Assembly: GCF_027580225.2 (NCBI RefSeq)
Contig: NC_073352.2
Span: 36,271,501 to 36,335,500, forward strand
Source of the DNA: Misgurnus anguillicaudatus
Taxonomy: Eukaryota; Chordata; Actinopteri; Cypriniformes; Cobitidae
Reading direction: 5' to 3'
Length of the DNA: 64,000 nt
In this document: positions 10,641 to 22,582 of the stretch, piece by piece
Layout: each line of letters starts with the position of its first letter
Numbering within the stretch: position 1 is the stretch's first letter
Made by a program: the position numbers and the translations under genes
The notes under the pieces: model-generated
What the model was told of the DNA's origin: nothing
Seen by the model: the letters and a program-made list of their open reading frames with translations, nothing else
The model's database searches: none

Positions 10641-10880
10641 CATTGTCCAGTAACAGCTTATTTTCCACCATGCAAAAAGTTAGGAATGGGATGCTGTTTT
10701 GGACTTAGAGGTTTTTCGGTCACCTTGTCCGATTGTAACTTATTTGACGCGACCCAAATAGGCTGTTGTTGGACACAATTGTGGAGCTCCCTGGTCGGAA
10801 GGGCTGGGTGGGTCGAGCACCCTGTCGCGTGGAAGTGTGTCTCCTGCCCGTGTCCAACTGCAACTTATTTGACGCGACCA

Positions 10881-11140
10881 GAATAGGCTGTTGTTGGACA
10901 CCACCGTATCCAGCCATGGGGGTCCTCGGACCCTGAGACGGACACCCTGGAGCTCCCCAGAGACCGTACCCGGCTCTCCATTCGAGCCCGGGCCTCCCAC
11001 TCTTAAGCACCCCCCCTCCGGACAAAGCCCCACCCTCCCGGCCCTTATGGAAATTCCGACCGTTGGTCAACCCGAAACGATCTCCGACCGTTGGTCAACC
11101 TCCATCGACTTAGGTTTTGAAGCGTTAGTCTATCCCAGCA
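10881..11140 (+). repeat. Diverged copy of macrosatellite linker plus short repeats
   Basis: Matches the linker of the main array in order: gagacggacaccctggagct, cccactcttaagcac, ctccggacaaagcccc, ccctcccggcccttatgg, then gttggtcaacccgaaacgat and a catcgacttaggttttg repeat. It shows that the array once extended, or was seeded, to the left of the LTR retroelement. Confidence 0.75.
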
Positions 11141-11436
11141 TCAGCTTATTTTGAACATGCTAATAAGTTATGAATGGGATGCTGTTTTGGACTTAGAGTT
11201 TTTAAGCCGATCTTGTCCGGTTGTAACTTATTCGAAACGACCAGACTAGGTTTGTGTTGGACACGATCGTGGAGCTCCCTGGTCGGAAGGGCTGGGTGGG
11301 TCGAGCACCCTGGATCATGGATGTGGATAAGCTGCCCGTGTCCAATTGCAACTTATTTGACGCAACCAAATTAGGTTATTGGTGTACATCCCGACTGTAA
11401 CTTATTTGAAAGGGCCTAAATAGGCTGTTCCCGGAC

Positions 11437-12100
11437 AGAGGGTTAAAAAGAGGGTTAATTCGTCAAAATTCGTAAATGAAATGGTGTTTTTTCGGTCATA
11501 CGCGTACAGGGAGGCGTGTCTAACATCATAGGGTAATTTGCATATGTAAATTATGCATAATTAGGCTAAAAACTGCATGTCCAGCAACAGCCTAGATTGG
11601 ACCCTTTGAATAAGCTACATTCGGGATGTACAACAACAGCCTATTTAGGTCTTGTCCAATAAGTTACAGTCGGGATGTACAGCAACAGCCTAGGAGGGTC
11701 GCGTCAAATAAGTGACAGTCGGGATGAATTTTTTTATTTTTATCCCAAATGCAACTTATTTGACATGGTCGATTAAGTTGGCGTTGGACATCCCGAATGT
11801 AACTTATTTGACGTGACCGAAATAGGCTGTTGTTGTACATCCCGACTGTAACTTGTTTGACACCATGGAAATAGGTTGTTGCTGTACATCCTGGCTGTAA
11901 CTTATTCTAATGGGGCCTAAATAGGCTGTTCCTGGACAGCTCGTTAAAAAGAGGGTTAATTCGTCAAAATTCGTAAATGAAACGGTGTTTTTTCGGTCGT
12001 ACGCGTACAGGGAGGCGTGGCTAACATCATAGGGTAATTTGCATATGTAAATTATGCATAATTAGGCTAAAAACTGCATGTCCACCAACAGCCTAGTTTG
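11437..12100 (+). repeat. Pair of ~160-bp direct repeats 501 bp apart
   Basis: The block from agggttaattcgtcaaaatt through tagggtaatttgcatatg to ggctaaaaactgcatgtcc occurs at about 11451-11590 and again at about 11952-12085 with only scattered substitutions. It contains an AT-rich palindromic core (gcatatgtaaattatgcat). Confidence 0.8.
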
Positions 12101-12437
12101 GCAGCGTCAAATAAGTTACAGTCGGGATGTACAATGACAGCTTATGTGGCTTAATCTGAATAAGCTATGACCAGGATGCAGTTTTGGACTTAGAGTTTTT
12201 TTTGCACATCATGTACATTTGAAGCTTATTTAAGCCATGACTGGGATGTTTATTTCAAGTAAATTAAGCCATGACTGGGATGGCATTTAAGTTACGAATG
12301 GGATGCTGTTTTGGACTTAGAGTTTTTCAAGTAATCATCTCCAGTAGTAACTTATTAGCCAATAACAAACAGGCTCCGAAAGGGCCAGGAGCCGCGGGAC
12401 TCCGGGCCCCGACTCGGGGGCCCTCGCCGTTACGCCG

Positions 12438-13500
12438 TGCCGAGTTTCGGGCCCCTTCGACCCCTGAGATATAGGCCTGTCCATCTGCCGCCTAATAAGT
12501 TACAGGTGGGACTTCCGGTCGCACCTGGGGCCGCGGAACTTGGGGCCCCGACTCTGGGGCCCCGGGCGATGCGGCGTGCCGAGTTCCGGGCCCCTGCGAC
12601 CTTCCTGCCAAACAGGAAACTCCCACCGGCGACTTGTTTGACGCCAAACGGACACGGCTACCGCGCGGCCCCCGAGGGCCCGAGGGGCCCCAAACTTTAC
12701 AGAAAGTTGCGTCGCGTGGCCCTCGACGACATACGGCGGGGACGCGTCCCGGAGGTGCAAAAAAGTATTTTTTATTATTTTTAATGCATCTCTCTGCTTT
12801 ACATAGGCCTCTATGAGACCATGTGCTTGTGTAGGCCTCAAACAGCAGTTTTCTACGAGGTACAAACAGGCCCAAGAAGGGCCGGCAGCCGCGGAACTCT
12901 GGGCCCCGACCCGTTGGCCCTCGTCGTTACACCGTGCCGAGTTTCGGGCCCCTGCGACCTTCGACCCCTGAGATATAGGCCTGTCCATCTGCCGCCTAAT
13001 AAGTTACAGGTGGGACTTCCGGTCGCACCTGGGGCTGCGGAACTCGGGGCCCTGATTCTGGGGCCCCGGGCGATGCGGCACGCCGAGTTCCGGGCCCCTG
13101 CGACCTTCCTGCCAAACAGGAAACTCCCACCGGCGACTTGTTTGACGCCAAACGGACACGGCTCCCGCGCGGCCCCCGAGGGCCCGAGGGGCCCCAAACT
13201 TTACAGAAAGTTGCGTCACGTGGCCCTCGACGACATACGGCGGGGACGCGTCCCGGAGGTGCAAAAAAGTATTTTTTATTATTTTTAATGCATCTCTCTG
13301 CTTTACATAGGCCTCTATGAGACCATGTGCTTGTGTAGGCCTCAAACAGCAGTTTTCTACGAGGTACAAACAGGCCCAAGAAGGGCCGGGAGCCGCGGAA
13401 CTCCGGGCCCCGACCCGTTGGCCCTCGCCGTTACACCGTGCCGAGTTTCGGGCCCCTGCGACCTTCGACCCCTGAGATATAGGCCTGTCCATCTGCGGCC
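12438..13500 (+). repeat. Two-copy 504-bp tandem repeat, near-identical
   Basis: The unit from gagatataggcctgtccatc through the GC-rich gggcccc stretch, the short A/T stretch gcaaaaaagtattttttatt and ctctatgagaccatgtgc repeats at 504-bp spacing (for example catgtgcttgtgtaggcc at about 12818 and 13322) with few mismatches. Both strands have parallel open frames (155, 127 and 162 codons) simply because the DNA is duplicated. A third, degraded start occurs at about 13482. Confidence 0.9.
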
Positions 13501-14190
13501 TAATAAGTTACAGGTGGGACTTCATGTCGCACCAGGAGCCGCGGAACTCGGAGCCCCGACAAAGGGGCCCCAGCAGACGCAACGTGCCGAATTCTGGGGC
13601 CCGGGGCCCGAGGGCCTCCCGAACCCTAGCCCTCCCGTCGACGGCCTACCGTATAATGGTATAAGTTGGGCGCGTCCGGGGGTTCCGTTCGGCCCCCGAG
13701 CGCCCGAGGGGCCCCCGACTTTGCGCCCTGGTTCGTCGGGGGCCCCCGCCCGTCATACCCGAACGCCGGCTCCCGAGAAATCTCTCGTGTGGTCTGACTG
13801 CTTATAGCCTCTAGACCCTTTGATTTTATGAAATTATTATTTTTGCCTAAGGGGCCAAAAATGATACTTAGGAACGACGCAGAGGGCCGAAACTTCAGGG
13901 GTCCGTTCGGGGGCCCCTCGGGAGCCACCGACCCGAATTTGGAGCCTCCCGCGACCTTCGACCTCAGAATTACGCCGCGTCCGGTGACTGCCTAAAAAAA
14001 TAGGCTGTTGCTGGCTTTTGGGGCCGATCGAGCGCTTAACGGGGCCCGGGGCATGCGGAACTTTATATGCGGGGCCGGTGGGTCGCGACGAGAAAAACGA
14101 GCCCCGTCTCGAGGCCCCATGACCTACGTTTGCCTAGATACGCCGCCTTACGTTCACCGCTTATTCGACAGTAGACGGGAGTGTGGGGGA
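13501..14190. other. GC-rich diverged repeat DNA
   Basis: Rich in gggcccc/cgaggggcccc blocks like the 504-bp unit but without clear periodicity. A 100-codon minus frame and a 95-codon plus frame show no domain. No gene supported. Confidence 0.45.
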
Positions 14191-14194
14191 TGGG

Positions 14195-14735
14195 TAGGCG
14201 GTCATGGGGATGAAATAGGACGTCTGCGGACTGAGGAAGACTCCGGTGAGGCTAGGGTGTCAGGGGGACGAATAGGCGCTCCCTGGACGAGATGAAGAAA
14301 AATAAGCGGTCAGGGGGACGAATAGGCTTTCCGCGGAATGAGGAAGACTCCGGCGCGGCTAGGGGGTCAGGGGGATGAATAGGCGCTCCCTGGACGAGAT
14401 GAAGAAACTAAGCGGTCAGGGGGACGAATAGGCTTTCCGCGGGATGAGGAAGACTCCGGTGAGTCTAGGGGGTCAGGGGGAGGAATGGGCACTGCCTGGA
14501 CGAGATGAAGAAAAATAAGCGGTCAGGGGGACGCGTAGGCTGTCGAATAGGCTTTCCGCGGGAGCAAGGAAGACTACGATGAAGGGTCGACGGTCAGGGG
14601 GACGTGTAGGCGCTCGGTGGACGAGATGAAGAAAAAAGGCGGTCAGGGGGACGAATAGGCTTCCCGTGGGCCACATATAACGTATGGTAGGCGGTCAGGT
14701 GGACGAGTAGGCTTGCCGCGGGACTAACCCGTGTG
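14195..14735 (+). repeat. Minisatellite with alternating ~50/57-bp spacing
   Basis: The core ggtcagggggacgaataggc or a variant starts at about 14203, 14261, 14311, 14368, 14417, 14474, 14524, 14594, 14644 and 14696. Spacings alternate roughly 50 and 57, so the real unit is a ~107-bp dimer: one half carries gctccctggacgagatgaag, the other ctttccgcgg-atgaggaagac. The right end is more diverged. Confidence 0.85.
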
Positions 14736-14945
14736 ACGAGGGCTCCCCTAGAGGTGTCCGTACAGGGCCTATGCGGAAAAACGCCGCCTTGCCCCCCGAA
14801 AAGGAAAAACGGCGCGTCGTAGCTTATTTGAGTGGTCCGTGGATGTACACGAAGTTGGTACGGTCCCTCGCCCCACCTACGAAGTCTCTGGCAATCTATA
14901 TGAATAGGCTTCACTCTCACAAAAATGCTAGTTTCCCTTGCCCGC
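14736..14945. other. Transition sequence between minisatellite and macrosatellite fragment
   Basis: No repeat or gene recognised; contains gcggaaaaacgccgcc / ggaaaaacggcgcgtc, a short imperfect repeat. Confidence 0.3.
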
Positions 14946-15198
14946 CGGAGAACCAAACTGTTGGTCAACCCGAAACGATCTCCAACCGTTGGTCAACCCC
15001 AAAATTTCTCCAACCGTTGGTCAACCCGAAAGATTTTCCAGCAGTTGGTCAACCCCAATCGACTTAGGTTTTGGAGCGTTCGCGTTTCCAGCAGTTGGTC
15101 AACCTCAATCGACTTAGGTTTTGGACTGTTCGAGTTTCCAGCAGTTGGTCAACCTCAATCGACTTAGGTTTTGGAGCGTTCGCGTTTCCAGCTGTTGG
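14946..15198 (+). repeat. Left fragment of the 50-bp repeat array
   Basis: From ccggagaaccaaactgttgg onward it matches the start of the macrosatellite short-repeat runs: gttggtcaacccgaaacgat, gttggtcaaccccaaaattt, then ~50-bp units with atcgacttaggttttgg. It is interrupted at 15198 by the LTR retroelement; the array continues at 23128 with ttggtcaacc. Confidence 0.9.
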
Positions 15199-15723
15199 TG
15201 TTGTGGTTTTCCTTTTCCTCAAATAAAACAATCTTCAGTCTTAGGTTCTGATTTCAAGAGTTAGACTTTTATTTTCCGGACAAAATAATAAGCCGAGCCT
15301 GCCTGATGAATCTCCCCAGAACCCGAGTGAAGTTCTGGGGACATTCTCCAAATCAGTCTGAAGTTCTCAGCCAGGCTTGGTAAATATATATGGTCTTTGT
15401 CCCTCCCCTCCATATGCTTTAACAATATGTTTCTGTTCAGGCAAGACCCACATGACATTCCTCAGACCAGTGTCTTGTTCCCATGACCTATTTGCCCTTT
15501 GGCTGAAACCCTTTGTGCATGTTCAGATGGCTCTTTAAACTACCATGATACCTGATCACACACAGCTGTTCTTAAATCCACACAGAGATAAACTCCTGAC
15601 TCGCATACAGCCTAACACATGACATAATGCATAACTTCATGGAAAACAAATTGCGTGTGATTATAATGGTAAACTCATATTCATCATATTCATGTAGATT
15701 GGGATTAAAATAAAACTTCTTCA
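15199..15723 (-). repeat. 3' LTR (left copy)
   Basis: On the minus strand the LTR carries a TATA-like box (complement of 15384-15391, atatatat) and, about 115 bases downstream, AATAAA (complement of 15268-15273), about 70 bases before the LTR end. This is normal U3-R-U5 promoter and polyadenylation order. Confidence 0.9.
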
Positions 15724-15745
15724 TAATCCCCGCTCTGAGGCTTAA
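15724..15745 (-). other. Possible polypurine tract
   Basis: Directly next to the 3' LTR the minus strand reads gaggctaaattaagcctcag-agcgggga-tta; the purine run agcgggga abuts the LTR with three bases between. It is shorter and less pure than typical tracts. Confidence 0.4.
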
Positions 15746-17850
15746 TTTAGCCTCACCTTTCCTGTTTATTTTAATCCGGAGTGCAGTTTCATAATTCAGC
15801 GTTTCAATTATTAATATCTTGTGGCTAAAGAAAGCCACTATACTTTACCAATTACTAAATTATGCCACTGCACTTCGAACTATGGACAATAAGACAAACA
15901 TCTTTCCATTCTCATTTTGACTTGAATGTAAAAGTAAAAGTACTTAAGCCCTAAACAGTTTGTGCGCAATTGGTTCTACGCTTACAGTTATCGTTTTAGC
16001 TATGTAGAGTATATGATAAAGCATCGTAAATGTAAAGTCAACGTTAATGAATCCAAGTAAAAAATAATAAAAACAAAAGTAAAGTATGCATAATAAACAC
16101 AAATTAAATGTTATAGATTCAGTGTTCAAATTCAAAACAAGTAAATATAACTAATTGATACTGAATTGAAGCATAAAAAGTAAAAATTAATTATAATAAA
16201 CAAGTATAAATGTAAGTTCATTCAAATAAACAAAGTAAAGAGCAATAACCAATAATAAAACTAGGTAAAGATGGCTTCAAAAACACAAATAAATGTGGAT
16301 TAACTCGAATAACACAATAAAATGTGAACCACTAATATACTAAGTAAAGATTGCAACACAAATGAAAGTAAAGTACTCCAAATAAAACAATTAAATGTAA
16401 ATAACCAATAATAAACTAATTAAAGATTGCATATTACACGCATAAATGTAATTAATTCAAATAAAACTAGTAAATGGAAATAACCCATAATATAACTAAG
16501 TAAATCATCCATAATAATTCTTGAACACAATTTAAATTAATTTTTTCCATCCTTATCGGAGGTGCTTGAATTCTCATTTACTATTTGTAAATTCATTACT
16601 GTCTTGTAACGTAAGTCCTGATAACATTCTTGTTGATTTTAAGAAAATTTTCCATCATCCTAATATTTTAACTTCCATTTGGTTCTCTAACCAGACACCT
16701 ACGCCTCATTTACCCACTAACCTCTAATTAAATTTATTCAGTATATGTTATCATGTATTTCTAATGGCTGCATCTAGTTGTTATCCTAAGATAAATTAAT
16801 GCCTTATTTGTAAACTTAATAATCCACTTTTTGATTGTAGTACTGTACATAATTTATTTATTCTGTATTCTTATTCTGACAAAACTTTATTAAATTCCTT
16901 ATTTAGCTTAATCTCATGCCTTAATCTAATTTGGTACACATTTGGTTGATCAACAGAATCTACATATAATTGATGATTAATTGTTGTGTTCATCCTTTTA
17001 TAAGGATTCTAAATACCCTTCTTTTGTAGTGATTTCTTGTCTCCATCATATTTAAGTACTTTTCCTCTCCCTCCTAATGATCAAACATTTTCTTTTTCTA
17101 TAAATTCAAAATAATTCTCCAATCGATATGATTGGATCTTCAAATATCTTCAATGTATATGTTTCTCTGATTTGATTATATTATTCTTCTAATAGCATTT
17201 CTCTTCTCCCTTTTACACCTTAAGTTATACGTTTTGATGTCTTCATAATAGATCTAGAGGTTTTTTTAGTTGATTCATTCAAAATTCTTGTTATAAAACA
17301 TTTCCTATTTAATTTCCTTAAGTCTATAATTCCATAAGGCTTTTATTTTCTTGATTGTAATCTTACTGTACCATTCAGAATTTTTACTGTACCATTCTGA
17401 AATATCTATCCTTCCTTTTTTATTTTTAGTGTTTTGTTATTTACGTCCATTGACACAAATTTCCAAATTGTGGCCTACCAGATGTATTTTTAAACTCAGA
17501 TTTTTTCAAATGACCTTAAGTATTATCAAGATAAGTTGACCTTAAACTTTTTCTCGTAATCCATAAGAATTCTTGTTGAACTTATCACCCCAAACTATGT
17601 GGCTTGAAAATGTTATTGCATTATTGAAATCTGGTTTAGTTTAAATCATAAAAAGCAACTTTGTGAGCATATTTCCTTAACTTTAAATATTCCCCATTTG
17701 TATCATTGTTATCTTTGGGATGTTTCCCATAAAATGTCCACCTTAAGTTCTCTGTTCAATGTCTTTATGTTTTCAGTCTTTCTTTCAGAGTCTGTTCCTT
17801 TGAAATTATTGCAGATCTTTCACTGTGCCTCGTTTAAGGCAAAAGTCCAT
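15746..17850. other. LTR-element interior, AT-rich, degenerate A-rich repeats
   Basis: Between about 15900 and 16520 the words aataaaactaagtaaa and aaataaatgtaa recur imperfectly, as in a decayed minisatellite. The rest to 17850 is T-rich on plus with no coding signal. Confidence 0.5.
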
Positions 17851-17854
17851 CGCC

Positions 17855-17955
17855 AGGAAGTTTAATTGACTGTAGCAATGCAAATCTTCTGTATTAATCA
17901 GCTTCATTTTTTAATTGACTGTAGCAATGCAAATCTTCTGTAGTAATCAGTTTCG
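17855..17955 (+). repeat. Two-copy ~55-bp tandem repeat
   Basis: ttaattgactgtagcaatgc followed by aaatcttctgtattaatcag occurs twice in tandem within the LTR-element interior, with one or two differences. Confidence 0.8.
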
Positions 17956-17984
17956 GTTTTTTTTTTCAATTCAATTTCTTTTGA

Positions 17985-18271
17985 CAATTTCTCTTTTTCA
18001 CTTTTTCCTCTCGGTGTTCAAAACTTTGCTCTCCATCCGTCGGTATACTTGAATTGCTTTAACTTTGATTTGGTTTTGATGTTTCTTCTTTCATATCATT
18101 GGCATTCTTTCTCCTTCTCTCCTTCCTACGAGCTCTGCTATACAGTGGCTGCTCCTCCCACTTGGACATTCTGGAGCTGGTCTCATCTTGTCTCCCCCAG
18201 TTAGGCGCCCTGTGGCCGTGTTTGGCCTCCTCCGACCTCTCGAACCTTAGATAAGCTAGATCATCTCGCAC
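17985..18271 (-). pseudogene. Possible decayed coding remnant in LTR element, highly charged
   Basis: On minus, an ATG frame of 70 codons (18271 to 18059) begins MRDDLAYLRFERSEEAKHGH and includes the basic cluster RARRKERRRK. After one stop the same frame continues about 30 codons rich in Glu and Lys. A charged, low-hydrophobic composition is unlike the surrounding AT-rich shadows and would fit a nucleic-acid-binding gag-like segment, but no zinc knuckle or known motif is visible, so the assignment is tentative. Confidence 0.25.
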
Positions 18272-20130
18272 AAGGAGTCATGTTTCTCATCTCCTCCTCC
18301 ACTCCTTTCAGCTTTTTCTGTACACAAATAACTCAATACATAGACAATTAGTTTGTTCATATAACACTTAATTCCAGATGTTTTTACAATACGCATAGGT
18401 CTATCGGCGAATATTTCATGCAGTGTTAAAGGTGTACGGTTGTTAGTTTAATTAATACAAGGTAAAACATCAATTCTGTTATGATTAGTATTTTCACACA
18501 TTTTGTTAAGTATGGCTTTGATGATTATTCCTTTTCTATACCTTTTTATCTACCATCCTTTGTGATTATAGATGATAGTCAAATTTTTCTTCTCTCTTAT
18601 CCGTCACATCAATTTTTCCCTTCTTTCTCAACTCGAAATCTTCATTCTCCTCATGAATTAAATGACTTATTTTCATTCCACTTATTTCCCATGTACATCT
18701 ATAATAATAATCTTTATGACTGAGATTTCTCACTTCTATACAATCTAAAAAGATCTCCTGACACTCTGAGACCCTTTTTAGCTTCCACATCTGTTTGTCC
18801 AAGCTGGCAAATCAACTGTTCTCTGTGTCCCTATAACTCAATGACAACCAATCATTTTATCAACTTTTTAGCATTAATCAACCAAATTAACTTTCCGCCT
18901 GTTGGAATTGTAGTTCATCCATTCTAAACCTGTATAATATTTTCCCTTATAATTAAATATACGTAAATGCAAGTATCTACTTCTTATGCAAATCATAATT
19001 CACAGTAAAATGTTATCAAATGGAGAAACACTTGTAAGCAAAGTATGTGGTTTTTTGGATCATCAATCTTTCCTTGTCATTTATTGCTCTTAAATCGTGA
19101 CTAGATAAAATTTTAGATTTATTTCCTTAAATCCTAAGTTTGTTACAATAATTAGTTATTTCTTTTCTCTATTCTCATAGCTTTTTCTTGTTTACCTTTT
19201 ATAGTATCTTATGGTGTTTTTTCAATTTTTTTATTTTATCTATTTTATTTTCCTTTTTGCCATCGCTGTTCTATGCCATTTATATTTGCTTTTTAGCTTA
19301 GTACCATCACTGGAGTTCTAACTTCCTCGTTAGAATACCAAATTCAAACCCCCCCAATTTTCATTATGCATTTCTTCCTGTCAGATTAATAGGAGTCTGA
19401 TTTGATTTCAGAAAAGGTAGTCACACCTAACAACATAAATTCTTGATCAGCCTTTAAATTTGACTAGCTGATTTTCCCTAAAGATTGTTTGTGTCCCTAT
19501 AATTACAAACTAAACATTGGACGGCTGCTTTCACTCTTCCCCTCTTTCACTCAAAGGCTTGTATGAAGAAGAAAAAGTATAGTCCAGTTGCTCTCTTGTC
19601 TCCAAGAACATTATTGTCTTTGTGGGTCTCCTTCTGGATTCCACTCAGTCTTTTTGGTGTTTGTCTTTGTAATTGTCAGCGCAGTGCCCCCCTTCACTGC
19701 TTCATATAGTCCTCTTTGCTCCTCCAACACTTTGTTGCACACAGTTTTTCATTGTCTGTTTCTTGCCAGCTTTTATTCACTTTTCTTGAATGTCAAAGGA
19801 TGGGAATGATCAGCCCCTCAATGTTTCAGCTTGACCCATGCAAAATATTGCCTTTTGATTTAAAATAAAATTTATTTTGTGACCACCTTCTATCATCAGA
19901 TGAAGACTCCTCTTCATTTTGTAATAATTTATCTTTGTATAATTTATCTGTGTCATTCACCTTTTAATAATTTTCCTGTCCTTTTTGTTTTTCTCTTTAT
20001 TTCCACATTTAATAACTTGGTCTCTACTTTTTTCTCTAATTTGTTGTTTTTTCTTTTCAAGGCTTTACTTCTGTCTTCCTGCTAGATTTTAATCTCACAA
20101 TTCCCTTGAGCTATGGCTTTCCTTTTCCCT
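18272..20130. other. LTR-element interior, no gene assigned
   Basis: Contains a 78-codon minus frame (18566-18802) rich in charged residues, possibly another coding remnant, and several short T-rich plus frames that look like shadows. No recognised domain. Confidence 0.35.
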
Positions 20131-20131
20131 T

Positions 20132-20133
20132 TC

Positions 20134-20179
<46 letters not shown>

Positions 20180-20182
20180 CCT
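20132..20182 (+). repeat. (CT)n microsatellite
   Basis: Near-perfect CT dinucleotide run with a few ctccc interruptions, inside the LTR-element interior. Confidence 0.95.
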
Positions 20183-21945
20183 TTGAGCATTTCTTTGTCT
20201 GTTAATTATCTCCTCTTATCTTTCATTAGTTTATATTTTTATTTAGTTGTACTTCTCCTCACACAATGCCACATCAAATGTTTCCTCATTTGAACTCCAA
20301 TTATTTTATTTTCTAATTCTCCACACAACAATTGTTTAATCCTTATTTTTTCATTAATGTGACTGCCATAATCTTTTCTTTGCAATATAACACACCTTAT
20401 ATTTTATAATTATTTCTCATTTAACCACTTCACAAACTTATTGTTTTTATTTATCCAATTTATATATTCCCCAAATTGTTACTTAGATTTCCAATGTGTC
20501 TTTAAAATAAAATTTCCTTTATAATATTTTGTAGTGTTTTGTCAAATAGAATCAAATACCTTCACCAACATCTGTCCTTTTTTGGACAAGCAATCTTTTC
20601 CTATTGAGCACAGTTTTTTTTATTTTAATCAATCATTTAAACGAATTATTTAATTTCTAGAATTAGCTGTAAACTTCACTGTAATAACTAATATTTTTGG
20701 CTACAATATTTCAGAACCACAATGTCTTCAATTCTAATCTTTAATACCCAGCATTTATAACTGTCTCTTATTCATACTCTTACTCATATTTTCAAACTTT
20801 ATCTCCTTTTTTTTATAGTTTTAAACAATCTTCACTCCTGTAACACAACACCTCTCTGTGCTCTCTACAGAGCAATAGAAGAAAGACACACCCACTACTC
20901 ACTCAGCCCCCACTCTTTCCATCTCATACATTCACACACAGACTCTTTATATGACAGACACATTGCATTCTCACACAAATAAAATAAAACAACTCTATCT
21001 AGACTACCTGTCCAAATTCATCTTTCCACTACACTTCAGTCGACATGGAAAAGATTCACTTACACAATTTACCAATCCGACATGACAAATAAAACAAAAA
21101 CAATATCTTTCATCAGCCCGGGCCTTCCAAAACAACAAGACAAATAACACATAGATCGTACCTGACCTGCAGGACTTAATAACTCTTTTCTCCGAACCCC
21201 AACGTGTCTGCCCCGACACGGTAACACTCAGGTTCGCGAAACTTCTTAGGCATTTTCTCAACTTAACATTAAATCTTTATCCAAGCCACTCAACGACAAA
21301 AATAAAACAATAAAACTCATTCACACAACAAACCATCATCTGTCCTAGCACACATTCCTTTTGAAAATGAAACCCTTTATTCTTATAATTTAATCTCGTA
21401 ATCTTTAATTTCCCCTTTTTATTCTTAAATTTGGAAGAGCATTTGTGATTTGACCAGCACTTGTGATTTGACCACCCCGAGCCATCTCAGGTGAACAATA
21501 CAATCTTTAAACAAGCAAAACTGCTCATCTCTGTAGGTGGCCACCTGATTGCATTGTCCATTGAGAAAGCCAGCTGTGGTCTCAGGTTCTGTGCTTCTTT
21601 TGACGTCCCATCTGGTGTCAATTATTTTTACCAAACCTTACATTTCAAATGTATGTTTGATAACAGATAAACCAAATTGTTAACCCATAACCCATTAGCA
21701 TTTATTTATTTATTTATTTTTTATTTTTTTTTTAGGGCTCATTCTTCCACACTCTAACCTAGTAATTTACCCTATACTCACAGAATATACCCCCCTTAAC
21801 AGCCCAACTGCCCAAGGGAAAGCCTCTCCCTGCTTTACCAGATTCACGTTCACATTTCTCTCACTAACACACATTCTGCAGCTGCATACATACACACTCA
21901 AACACAAATCATTCAACAAATAACCAATCGTTAATTCACATAACG
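20183..21945. other. LTR-element interior, no gene assigned
   Basis: AT-rich with an A/T simple tract near 21700-21735 (ttta repeats running into T tract). Minus frames of 85 codons (21004-21261) and 69 codons (21425-21634) have mixed composition and Cys/Trp content but no motif I can name. Confidence 0.35.
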
Positions 21946-21954
21946 ATTTAAACT

Positions 21955-22300
21955 TTTATCCGTTCTCTTAACTTACACCTCTACGTCATCCACTTACTGA
22001 CAGACGCAGCATATGCAACCTTGCATACAAAACTCTTATCCGTTCTCTTAACTTAAACCTCTACGTCCTCCTTTTCCCCGATAGACGCAGCATATGCAAC
22101 CTTGCATACAAAACTCTTATCCGTTCTCTTAACTTAAACCTCTACGTCCTCCTTTTCCCCGATAGACGCAGCATATGCAACCTTGCATACAAAACTCTTA
22201 CGCGTTCTCTTTTACTTAAACCTCTACGTCATCCTTTTCCCCGATAGACGCAGCATATGCAACCTTGCATACAAAACTCTTACGCGTTCTCTTAACTTAA
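21955..22300 (-). repeat. 81-bp tandem repeats in the retroelement leader
   Basis: The word cgttctcttaacttaaacct recurs at about 21961, 22041, 22122, 22203 and 22285 (80-82 bp apart). Each unit holds gacgcagcatatgcaacc and ttgcatacaaaactctta; catatgcaac...gttgcatac gives short inverted arms. The array starts about 280 bases downstream of the primer-binding site in the element's own direction, i.e. in the untranslated leader where packaging or dimer signals usually lie. Confidence 0.88.
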
Positions 22301-22582
22301 AATCTGTTTCAATTCACCCTGATCCTCAAAGCCAAAGTAATTAACACAGATTCATGCATGCATGCCTTAATTAGATTGTACCCTTGAAATCAAAACCCAG
22401 TTCACATGTATGGTTCTTAAATTTAGAAGAGCTTAAATTTCTCACCACGTTGAGCAAAGTCTGGCCAATCAACACAAACCTAATATATAAGCAAAAAGTG
22501 CTTACCTTTAGTATATGGCCATACGCTGTTTGTGTTGCTCGTCAGGTTCGCTCAGGTGGTGTGACTGTCCAGCTCTTTTCTA

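Larger units (their letters stand above)
10319..12480. repeat. Degenerate ~50-bp tandem repeats in both orientations
   Basis: The basic word is cccgactgtaacttatttga plus aataggctgttgttg. It runs forward at 10330-10470, 10730-10890, 11220-11420 and 11740-11930, and as its reverse complement (taagttacagtcgggatg) at 11590-11730 and 12100-12250, so large inverted arrangements exist. A second word, gggatgctgttttggactta, occurs at about 10390 (one-base variant), 10688, 11176 and 12299. Higher-order copies are spaced 488 bp (10688/11176) and 501 bp (11451/11952). No gene is seen. Confidence 0.8.

Noticed and set aside
12500..13492. Paired 162-, 155- and 127-codon frames
   Set aside because: Present on both strands of a duplicated GC-rich 504-bp unit, containing short T/A stretches and no recognisable motif. 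Explained by duplication.
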